Assembly: GCA_015501585.1 (NCBI GenBank) | Contig: JADNRY010000047.1 | Coordinates: 1 to 64,000 of the forward strand | Direction: 5' to 3' | Length of the DNA stretch: 64,000 bases | DNA from: Rhodocollybia butyracea | Lineage: Eukaryota; Basidiomycota; Agaricomycetes; Agaricales; Omphalotaceae | Shown: positions 54,450-64,000 of the stretch, piece by piece | Position numbering within the stretch: the first letter of the stretch is position 1 | Layout: each line of letters starts with the position of its first letter | The notes under the pieces: model-generated | Seen by the model: only the letters and a program-made list of their open reading frames with translations | Told to the model about the DNA's origin: nothing | Databases searched by the model: none | Program-made: the position numbers and the translations under genes

Positions 54450-57400
54450 ATGTCAAAGCTTTCTTGTCAGTCCGAGCTGATGCAAAATCAGAAGCATGCC
54501 GATGTGATGGCTCCGGATATTGCATTCGAGGTCGTCCAAGCCACTACTGGTGAAGCGCTATTCTTTTCCATTGGAACAGACCACGTTTTCTACGTGACGC
54601 GTGAAGTTAGCACCACTGCGACCGGTTGGAATAGAGTCGATCTTTCTTCTACTCTGTCTTCCCAGCATGGAGGTACATTGATTGTAGCCAAGTCTTTTGC
54701 GATAGCGCAAAATATGAAGACCCAAGCCTTTGACGTTGCGCTTACTGTCACTATCGCCGGAGCAGACTATCTTTACCTTTCCTTGGGTAATTCTAGCGCA
54801 CCAGCTGCATGGAGCGGAGGCATAACTTGGACCTCCGTGCCTTTCGATGCTGCTGGAATCACTGCCCCCACTCCATTAACCATTTCGGACGTCTATCTGA
54901 TGCAGATCCCAAGTGGAAGCTCCTCTGTAGAGAATTGCTTTGTGGACATCATTCGTACTCCAGGTGATCCCCTCAAAGAGCTTGACCGCTACTACATCTC
55001 CCCGAGCTCTTCCCCCCATTGGAACCGCCATACCCTTGCAATTGATCTCTCGTCTGGAAGCATTCAGAGCTGCCTCGGCAACCGCACCGCTGATTTTGTA
55101 CCAGGAATATACACTTTCGGTTCCATCAGTGGGGCACAGGAATTGATCTTTGCTCCACAATTTAATGCCTTCCGTGCAAATGTTCCTCCTTCTGTTTCCC
55201 GTTTAACACTTCCCAGTGGCGCGACTGCCATTGCCTCAGCACTCAATAGTAGCGGGGTCACTAATTTGTTTGTTGCAGCCCCGTCGGGGCTATATCTATT
55301 TGCCACCAACAATCAAGGTGACCTGGCTACACCTCTCCAAGTGATAAATAGTAGTGTTTTTTCTGGTGTGTCAAGTCTTTCTGCGTTGACGGCTGGCTCC
55401 CGGACAGCTGTATGGGGAATTAACACTCAAGCAGAGTTGTGTTATACCTCCTGCCCTGCAGGAAGCGAAGCAACTCCAAGCTCATGGTCAATCCCTGTTC
55501 CAATCTGCACAGGCGCAGAAGGCTTTGCCTTCTACCTCAACTCGCAGGCTCCCAGCAACGTGCTCTTTGTACATCTCAATGGACAGGAGATCCTTCAGCT
55601 CTCTCAAGATCCGGTCACCGGTTGCTGGTCCCAACGCAGTATTCTCATTCCTGCAACTGCCATTGACGACGTATTTCAGTACTACAGTTTTACCACTCAC
55701 ATCCAAGTCACTGACGCCAATGGTGTCAGCGCACCTAACACACCTGTTTCACTCTCCGTTGCCGCACCTGTCAGTGTATATGTCAATAACGTGTACTACG
55801 TGCTTTCTCCTGCTGCTGCACTCCAAATTACAGCTGATGCGACTGGTGTCGTAACAGTGGTCCAGGAGACCCAAACACTACAAGGAGCCTGTTTCCGTGT
55901 TACATTGTCTGCCTCTCCATCCACTTTTGTGGATGTGAATCCCATGTCGAATACATTCCAGACCCTCAGTACTATCAAGAGCGCCGATGATCTCAGTAGT
56001 GTGAAGGTCACTACTGCATCTGGAACTACCAAGGCTTTGTTGCCAGCATCTGCCCCCGCTGCTGACGTGAGTGCAGCCGCTACAGCAATCAGCCAGCTTG
56101 TTCAAGTCAGCACAACGCTCCCTTCTAACGGCTCGAGACAAGTAACCCCTACACTTCAGACCATGAGCGCAGTGAAGCTCCAGGCGGCGAGCTTTGCAGG
56201 CATTCCCATCTCTGGTGGAGATGTTCTCCAGTGGCTTGGGGATGCTTGGAAGGATGCGACTAATTTTATTGTGGAAGAGGTCAATGGTATGCTGCATTAA
56301 ATTTTCTTCACTGTCTCAGTTTTAATACATTATCTCAGGATTTTGGCATCTGGTGGTCACTATTGCTGGAGAAGTGTATGATGCTATCCTTGACTCGCTC
56401 TCTGCTGTTGCAGGGGCCTTCCAGTTCGTGTTCAACAAGTTGCAGGTTGTCTGGGAAGACTTGGTGGCCTGGCTTGGATTCATCTTTGAATGGGACGACA
56501 TTGTGCGCACGCACAAAGTCATGAAGAACATCTTCAGGCTGTATGCTCAGCAAGCAGTCAGTCAAATCTCGACTCTCGAAAGTCAGGTGCAAAGTGCATT
56601 TAGTCAACTGCAGAATACAGTCAGTGGCTGGGCAGGCCTTCCAAGTTCGGGTCCCACTATTGGATCCCAGACTTCATCGAGCTCTCAACTACCGGGATCC
56701 AACTCTCCACAAACAAATTGGGCTCTTTATCAGGCTAAGAGTAACTTTTCTGCTTCTACCACATCATTCAGCCCAGCTACGCCAAGCTCTAGCGCGATGG
56801 ACCAAATTCTTGACCAGCTTCAGCAGATGGCTACACAGGAGGAGAGCGAGGTAGTCACGATGGTCAACCAAATCAAGTCAGAGATTGTGGATAATATCTA
56901 TACTCTGACTCCAAACGAAATTTTACAGAAGCTCTCTGGAATAATTGCAAACCTTTTCCTAGCTTCGGCCGAAACTCTAGTGACCACTCTCATCCAACTT
57001 CTCGAGATTATTATGTCAGGCCTCGTCGATATGCTGGATGCACCCCTCGAGATCCCTATCTTATCTTCACTTTACGAGTCCATTTCGGGTGACACTCTCA
57101 CATTCCTTGACCTTTTTTGCCTGATCGGCGCCATCCCCGCTACCATCCTCTTTAAGCTGGAGGCTGGAAGCGCTCCTTACCCTGACAACAGTGCAACCAC
57201 GGCACTAATTAATGCCACCGATTTTTCGACCCTGTCTTCACTCCTCATAAACGGACAACCGGTCTCAGCAATGACGGCTAAGGGTGTTGTTACGACTCTT
57301 GATCTGGCTGCCACCAAGACCCCACGTAAGCCAACGGATATTGCATCTATATGTCTTAATGCTGGCGCTTATTATGGAAGCGTTGCTCTTGATATCTTTT

Positions 57401-57921
57401 CTGCTCTGAAGTGGGCTCTTGAAGAGGGAGCAGTTGTACCTGTACCTCTCTCTGCCGCCTGTTTCGCATCTTACCTCGTCTTTGCGGCACCAGCCCTGAC
57501 AAGTTACTGGGCCCCAGACCAGACAGACTGGTGGATTAAGATGAACAACGTGATATCAGATGTTGCTATCGGGAAAACATTTTTGGATGCGGTTGCGGTC
57601 TCTATCACTGCCAACGCAGGCGTCGCAGCCAAGCTGATCAATGTGTGGAAAATGGCCTCCCCAATTGCGGAGTGTTGTATCAACCTCGTATGGCTTGTTG
57701 CTGATGTTGGGATCTATCTTGCGTCCCAGAATCAACTAGCTGACATTGTGACGTATATTGGGGCGGTGTTCTTTGACATTGGAGGTATGCTGGCACCTGG
57801 AACTGTTCCAGAATGGGTTGGGGCCGATGTCGCGGTATTGATTTTCGGAATTACTGAAGTTCTCAATGTCGCGTATGGGGGTATGAGTCTGGAGGCAGCC
57901 TTTGCCATGATGAATCAATGA
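54450..57921 (+). CDS. 1139-aa beta-rich/helical two-part protein
   Basis: Two exons, 54450-56286 and 56339-57921, with one 52-nt intron; phase is kept. The first 430 residues look like a repetitive beta structure, possibly a propeller (recurring FEVVQATTGEALFFSIGTD, YLYLSLG, NLFVAAPSGLYLFATN, TAVWGINTQAELCYTS). A linker similar to an Ig-like fold follows (HIQVTDANGVSAPNTPVSLS). The C-terminal half is helical and hydrophobic, with GDVLQWLGDAWKDATNFIVE, LFLASAETLVTTLIQLLEII and membrane-like VPLSAACFASYLVFAAPALT. No signal peptide. I do not recognise a named family. The intron-poor structure and repeat style resemble bacterial secreted proteins, so transfer is possible but unproven. Confidence 0.7.
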
Positions 57922-58770
57922 ATAGAGGATGAAAACACCTGGTACGCTAATGTTGCTCTAAAGACTCCAAGTGATTTCCCTAATACTTTTTTCTCTCTTT
58001 TCAGGTTGGATAAACCATAGTCAATTTGAAATTTGATAGGTAAAGCGTGCTGCATCGTTTCTAATGTGATACATAATTTGGTTCGTAACATTGAAGAGTA
58101 AATTTCAATCCAAATGTACAATTAACATACTGTGATCTTGAATATATTCCAGTCTTGACTTACAACTTAAGTGTGGGCCATCGCGCAGCATATGGCAGGC
58201 ACAAGTCCTATGAATGCACTGCAGTGGAAGGTAATAAAAACAAAAAGGAAAAGAGCGGGGTCATAATATGGAAGAGTATCAAGGAAGATAAACAGGTTGT
58301 GGCAAGAAGCATTGCACTGAGAGTTAAGAGGACTCGTACACAGGCTGCAACTGAAACGGCGTTCAGTGTAAGAAGTTCAAGAGACATCATCTTGAAGTGC
58401 AGCATTAGATAGAAGCCGAGCGTCGAGAGTACTACCGATGACTCGCTTCACTCCCACACAAGAGTCTGCAGGTAGTTCATCAAATTTGTTGTAGATGTGG
58501 TTGTGCCAGGTTTACCGTTTGAGAGGATGAGGTTCCGGGTCATCGATCCCAGCGACAGGCCTGCCAGCAGCCATCTTCGCCATATTTATGGAGGAACTAG
58601 TACATGATTCAATGTATCGGTTTAGAAACCGGCCTTGAAGTTTATCGAAATGCTCTCCTTATTGGGGGGGACAAGCTTGCCCTTTGTGAGAACGCGTTAC
58701 GTATTATAACGGCAAATAAAGGTAAATTGCTCGGCTCCGGCAACACGTTCTTTTCTATCACAACAGATGA
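57922..58770. other. Intergenic
   Basis: No supported gene. An 85-codon Lys/Arg-rich frame at 58155-58412 has no recognisable features. Confidence 0.4.
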
Positions 58771-58795
58771 CCGTTGTCGTTGCCAGCGACAACGG
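58771..58795 (+). promoter_or_regulatory. Hairpin just upstream of the sterol dehydrogenase start
   Basis: CCGTTGTCG (58771-58779) pairs with CGACAACGG (58787-58795), plus one G-T pair inside, giving a 10-bp stem with a 5-nt loop. It ends 3 bases before the ATG at 58799 and would obstruct scanning if transcribed. Confidence 0.5.
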
Positions 58796-58798
58796 CGA

Positions 58799-60355
58799 AT
58801 GCCATTTTCTGTCGTGTACCCTCTTGTCGCCTCTGCGGCATCTGCGCTTCTCCTCACAGTGTACTGCAGACTCAATGATAAATCTCTAGCTCGAATTCCT
58901 CGTCGCGTCCTTGACTTGTCTCCGGTACGATGGGAAACCAAAGATTTCGAGGCAGTGAAGAACAAGCTGGATGATTACCCAGTGGATATTCAGCAATATC
59001 TTCCTCCAAAGACTGGCCGAAGGTACATTGTGGTTGGTGGTGTACGTGATTATCAATGTTCATCTATCTACAAAGATTGAAATATTGACTGGTTGCTGGT
59101 TTAATAGTCAGGATTTCTGGGCGGATGGATAATCATACATCTCTTGAAACGAGGTGAATTACCCAGTAATATCCGTATCATAGACCTGCATCCTCCTTCT
59201 CGATACGACTTTGCCTCAGGTTCAGCAAAAGAGGTACAGTTCATACAAACAGATATCGCCAGCGCAGAGCAGGTCGAAGCAGCGTTCAAAGCACCATGGC
59301 CTCTTTCCACCTCTTCCAATTCCGAAATCACCGTCTTCCACTGCGCGGCTATCATTCGATTCTACGAACGACATCCTTCCCTTCTTCCCCTTTCCGAAAT
59401 CAATTTTATCGGCACAGAACACGTTCTCAAAGCATCTCTTGCAGCCGGCGCTTCTGTCCTTGTTTTCACCTCATCGGGATCTGTAGCCCAGCGCCGCACA
59501 CGACTGCTCTTGGTCCCTTGGGCCGAGAGGGAGCCGGAGAATTTCGTTCAGGTGCTGGGAGACCAGGAACCGAGCGAACTACCGAAATCCGTTGACGGCT
59601 TTTGCTGCTGCTACGCACACACCAAACTGCGATCCGAGACCCTCATACGGGCCTCTGATAACTCACCCTCGGGCCCTACCGGCGAAACAACTCTGCGGAC
59701 AGGATGCATACGCCCGGCCAACGCGATATACGGCCCTGGCGCAGATCTGTACGAATACTTTCTTGCACAAGGCAAGAACAACGTGTCGTTCTTCCAGAAT
59801 ATGATGACGGCCAACGTTTACGTGGAGAACTGCTCCTTGGCCCATCTGTGTTACGAACAGCGCTTGATTGAGCTCTCTTCGAACGAGAGCCGACATCCAG
59901 ATATCGGTGGACAAGTATTCACAGTCACAGATCCTTCCCCGCCGATCCTGTTCTCCGACATCTATGCCGCTCTTACGCATTTCTCCGATGGAGCGTACGG
60001 TTATCACGTCCTCCCGCCGACGCCGATCCTCCTGATTTCTTACTTGGTAGAGCAATACTACCTCACGAGACACGCACTCTGCACCTCCCGCTCATCTATA
60101 TTGCTCTATCTAGGCAAAATTCTGCCTCCATTACGAGGGGACTTGTTGGCTCTACAGCCAGCAACAGTGTCTTTATCCCATGCACATCTCATCGCGGATG
60201 ATTCCCGGGCTCGTTTAGCGCCTATGCAAGGCGGGTTAGGCTACGTAGCTCCGTGGAATGCGCTGGAAGGCCTATACAAGTCAACTCAGTATTATCTTGA
60301 ACAGGGTAGTCTTCGGCCTGCATCTGCGAGGAAAGGGTTTGGTCATGGAAAGTGA
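58799..60355 (+). CDS. Erg26-type 3-beta-hydroxysteroid/sterol-carboxylate dehydrogenase
   Basis: Two exons, 58799-59041 and 59108-60355, with a 66-nt intron; 496 aa. I chose the ATG at 58799 because it gives a membrane anchor (MPFSVVYPLVASAASALLL); an upstream in-frame ATG exists at 58604. IVVGGSGFLGGWII (about residues 76-89) is the NAD(P)-binding loop, interrupted by the intron. VFTSSGSVAQ carries the catalytic Ser and YAHTK (about Y250, K254) the Tyr-Lys pair of short-chain dehydrogenases. GCIRPANAIYGPGADLYEYF is typical of the 3-beta-HSD family. In ergosterol synthesis Erg26 oxidises and decarboxylates 4-carboxysterols at the endoplasmic reticulum. The family is sure; the exact substrate is less so, as fungi have several paralogs. 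Confidence 0.85.
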
Positions 60356-60778
60356 ACATGGATGCTGTAAATACTATATCATTGCGCACAAGCAAGGTAG
60401 AACATTCCGTCAACATTACTTTCTTACCACTGCTCCATCTCGTTTAAACCTCCCGGGTAGCTAAAAGGCAATTATGTGTGTCTATCAGTCACGAGTTTGC
60501 TAGGAGCGCCAAAACCCGTAGTCGAATTCGAATAGATAAAAGGTCAACGAGAACAAAGGGACAGTGAAGGGGCATTTACATAAGCCTGGAGGTACATCGT
60601 TCTGTAACCATATCCAAATGCCGGTCCTTCTCGCTAAGTTGACGCTAACGCGCTAACGACTTGAACTTTGAAGCCGTGCTGGCAGTGGGAATGACCTCAT
60701 CGTGCATCTCAGCCGCCGCTGTCTCCACCGCTGGAGCCCCTTATCTTCTACTTACATTATTCCAGCCTCGCTAACGTT

Positions 60779-61090
60779 TTATCATCTTGAACAGGGTAGT
60801 CTCCGTCCTGCATCTGCGAGGAAAGGATTTGGTCATGGAAAGTGAATGTGGACGCCGTATATACCTATCTCATTGGTCCTACCAGGTAGGACTATACTTC
60901 TTATTCCGTCAATATTACTTTCATACTGCTTCATCGCGCTTGAACCTCCTGGCTATCTAAAAGGCCATTATGTTGTGTTTTATCAGTCGCGAGTTGCCCT
61001 TCTCGATTGGATCGGCAACGAGGCAAAACCCGTAGACAAACCCAGTGCTTAGCAGACAAGTAAATAAAAGATCAACGAGAACGAAAGGGT
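60779..61090 (+). pseudogene. Duplicated 3' end of the sterol dehydrogenase
   Basis: From TATCATCTTGAACAGGGTAG the sequence repeats the last 21 codons of the gene (LEQGSLRPASARKGFGHGK-stop at 60785-60844) and about 240 bp of its 3' flank, in direct orientation about 490 bp downstream of the original (60288-60590). Small indels separate the copies. Confidence 0.88.
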
Positions 61091-62441
61091 CTGTCTACGG
61101 TGGTGGTACGGCGCAATGGACAGTGACGCAGCAACTGGGTACGTCCTTATGTAACCACAATCATTCCAGATACTTATACATTCCTCGCTAACGTTTGGAA
61201 GCTCCACCATGACATTGCATTCTTCTTCGGACGGTGGCCCATTCAGGAATACGCCTCAGAACAAGGGACGCTTCAGACTACCCTTCTCTCTGAGAGTCTC
61301 GAGCCCCGCTGCCTTTGCTTATCTATCCTATCTATCTATTCTGAAATACCAACTTTTGCTCAATCTTTCAAAAGGCCCATGTTTCGACAGTTATCTATAT
61401 AGGAAATAAGCCACTTCCCTCAAGACTCTGAAGTCTCGGAGGCTCTCGGAGGCCAATCAAGGGTGGTACCAACAAGGTACCAATTTCCAAACCGATGGCA
61501 AACCCCACACACCGTACTCAATGTTCAGCACGTTTTCAATGCTTATGTATGACCCCCGCATATCCATTGTCTCGGGCTCATCTTCGCAGTGCGTGGAATG
61601 AGATGGAATGGCCACTCCCAAGGTAAGATTTAATAAGCACACTTGGATGTTCATATGATTTATTCACGACTCTAAAGACTCTTGGTTGCTAGAAAATAGT
61701 GGAATGAGGTGATCAAGCCGGGGGTTAAGGGATGGAAAAATGATCCAACATCACAATTGATGCCGTGCGCATGCGTTTGATATTGGTAAAGTACGATAAC
61801 TCAGCTAAGTGGTACTAGCTGGTACTAGTGTATCCAAAGCACAGTATGGATGAACCTGATGGTCCATTTCCCTGCTTTCATGTCTGTGAACGGCGTTGTG
61901 AGCTGAGTACTGTAAACCGTGTACCACACGAATGCTGAAACAGCGAGCATGCCCAATACAGCCTAATACATCCTAATACAGCCCATGTATAATGAGGCAT
62001 AAATGGCAAATAAATGGTGTATAATGATTATACCACAAGTATAATTGATCAAAACCTTGGGACGGTATGATGGGGTATGAATAGGCATTTTGATTACACC
62101 GGATATACATTATACCGTTTACATTTGGGTGAATTTGCTGATGAAATCAGTCGCCAGAGTCGGCGGAGTTGAAGGTCCTATTACACGTAGGAGTAAGATT
62201 GAACACGGTGCACAGCTCGATTGCGAATGCCCCGCTTCGGGGCAGCCAAATAGTAGAGAAACTTAGCCGTGAAGCAGCGCAATCCGTGTTTACTGTCATT
62301 GAGTGTTACCCGCAAAAATAACTATATAACCCAAACGGTGGTCCAAGCGAGTGGTCCAAGGCCCTGCCCAGTAAAAAGCCGCACTTGATCTGGAAATTTG
62401 TGTAGATATATTTATTATATATCCACTAGCATTAGTAGTAC
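61091..62441. other. Intergenic, no gene seen
   Basis: About 1.35 kb. Short frames only. The stretch at 61940-62110 has repeated TAATACA and TATAATG words. Confidence 0.45.
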
Positions 62442-64000
62442 TTAATTATGATCTAGCCATTTCTGCCACATCTCCCTCCGTTCTCTAGCGTCACTTAATT
62501 TTCTTGCCCACTGAAGTACCCGCCATACGTCGCTCCAGTCGGAGCCTAGTCCCAGACTTATCCGAACCACACCAAGTTGATGGGCTGGCGAATTAGCATT
62601 TACAGGACATGTGCCTGTTTGTTTTTGCACTCTGGCAACCTCCTCCTCAAATTGCCGGAGCGTCATACCGTCACGCATCAGTCCGCCTTCCCCTACATCT
62701 TTCATGCTTCCCTGTACTCCTAGCAGAGATGCGGCTCCACCAGGATTACACATGCATCCTGTCCGAAGAGAAATACCCTTCTGCGCAGCTGAGTGAGCAA
62801 TGAACGACAAAGGAAAAGGTTCCCCTGCTTCCTAAATGCATTTCTTAAAGCATCAGCACAGCAGTAAAAGAGAGTACTAAAGAATAACTGACATCTAAAA
62901 AGATGCAAGCAGTTATTGCTCCCGTGTCCTCGTCAGTCTCCCCGAGACTTTGCAAGATCTTCCGGGGTTTCCGTGAGAGAACTTGACATATAAAGCCTTG
63001 TTCTATATCCCCATCGTGGCCATGATGACGTATTTGGCTTATCTCTGCAATAAGATGATGCAGGAGGCAGTTCAACCGAAGGGGCAAGTACGGAAGGTAT
63101 GTGGAGAGAAGCTGAAGCCCCGAAGTTATCGCAGGAAGAAGAAGGTAATTGATTGTCCCATCCTGTGGAAAAAATAGCTTGTAAATATCATCGTTTCAAA
63201 CGGTCAAGCGGATATCTATACTTCAAAACTCTCGGGTTCTTCTCCGATGCCCTTCATGGTGTAGACTCTTCCGGGAACCTGTACAACATCTACTGTACCT
63301 CCAGCAAACCATGGTCGCCCGCTTTTGAGCATACGGAGGAAACCTTTTCGTATCTGGCCAAAAAGGCTCAATTCATGTAAAAACCAGAATCGACGAAAAA
63401 CCTACTACGAGTGCTCCAATACCGGTTGGAAATCCAAACATTTTGTAAAACGACACCACTAGAGCGTCAACAGGGATCTGGGAAAGAGATATTCGGGACG
63501 TCGGTGCCAATGCGGCAGCATCCAAGAGCGTATGATATCCAAGGTTCCGAGCGTAAGTGACAATTGAGTCATCCCCCTCTTTCGAAGATGCAGATGAATA
63601 CAAACCGGGACACTTGGCATTAGTTATATTAGACAGTCCTGTCAGTGCAAAGAGACTGGATGTGCCCTGTGGGGGTTTGTTCCTAAATAGTGCACCCTTC
63701 GAGCGAATTGGAAGGAATATCAGATGGCAGTAGGCTCAGGGGAACGCATATACTCATACTTTGGCCTCGTTCAGATTGAAGGCACCTTCTTGGCTTGCTT
63801 GGCCGCCGGCGGGAATGTACACTACGCTAGCCTCTCCTCGTCTTGCAAATTCACGGATACCATTAACGCTATTGTGTGAATCCTCGCACAAGACGAAGGA
63901 GCTTCCTAAAGATATAGTGATGTTGGTACCTTGACGGAAAGTGATACTAATAATAGATATACCTCTCGAGAATTGGTATGCTTCCCCTACGAGCTTGAGT
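62442..64000 (-). CDS. Molybdenum cofactor sulfurase-like PLP enzyme, 3' part
   Basis: Six minus-strand exons: 63963-64000 (continuing beyond the window), 63760-63905, 63406-63696, 63222-63353, 62893-63162 and 62442-62831, with introns of 51-68 nt; phase holds at every join. [37 protein letters not shown] and [17 protein letters not shown] (with the PLP-binding Lys) are class V aminotransferase blocks. [23 protein letters not shown] and [13 protein letters not shown] are characteristic of molybdenum cofactor sulfurase. It would transfer sulfur from cysteine to the cofactor of xanthine dehydrogenase/aldehyde oxidase-type enzymes. The protein stops about 85 residues past GCMCNPGG, without a MOSC domain. 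Confidence 0.88.

Noticed and set aside
54450..57921. Two separate genes (616 and 522 codons)
   Set aside because: A 52-nt intron with good GT...AG ends (56287-56338) joins them in phase, removing the weak MLH-stop end of the first frame.

Overview
This window reads as nuclear DNA of a filamentous basidiomycete. Genes on both strands are split by very short introns (about 46-66 nt) with GT...AG ends and CTNAC-type branch sites, and the families present are typical of Agaricomycetes: a TPR-CHAT peptidase, an F-box protein, a membrane-anchored GH76 protein and a molybdenum-cofactor sulfurase. Transposable-element content is heavy. A Ceratobasidiaceae/Rhizoctonia-like source fits best, but that is inference and no species can be proven from the sequence.

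Layout. 1-21.3 kb is a transposon graveyard. A solo LTR (977-3155) carries a second solo LTR inside it (1733-2903), and both have perfect 5-bp target duplications. Next come remains of a spliced hypothetical gene (about 3.4-4.4 kb) and then a dead Ty3/Gypsy element on the minus strand (5.3-17.5 kb, leader to about 18.2 kb). That element has been hit by four later insertions: a foldback element in integrase, a solo LTR between RT and RNase H, a MITE in RT, and a TIR-flanked element carrying a RecQ-like helicase. A Copia-type LTR and RNase H fragment follow (about 19.6-21.3 kb).

22.3-38.8 kb is a genic block. It holds a secreted, membrane-anchored GH76-like protein, a 1175-aa TPR-CHAT peptidase, an F-box protein, an 844-aa protein of unknown function, and an NAD(P)-binding dehydrogenase. 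The dehydrogenase has a one-base homopolymer frameshift and a MITE a few bases past its stop codon.

39.9-50.7 kb is a single 10.7-kb CACTA-type element with CACTA termini and dense subterminal ACAATCATTT repeats. It has no recognisable transposase and contains two further nested inverted-repeat elements.

51-64 kb is genic again. A divergent pair of intron-poor genes (582 aa, possibly TULIP-like; 1139 aa, beta-rich N-terminus and helical C-terminus) is separated by a promoter with three diverged repeats. Then come an Erg26-type sterol dehydrogenase with a duplicated 3' end, and the 3' part of a molybdenum-cofactor sulfurase that runs off the window.

The most striking unexplained pattern is in the transcribed leaders of three unrelated LTR elements here. 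Each carries a series of short hairpins in which the loop core is conserved while the stem sequence changes on both sides together, which is what selection on structure would produce. In the first family nine such hairpins are strung together downstream of a TATA box.
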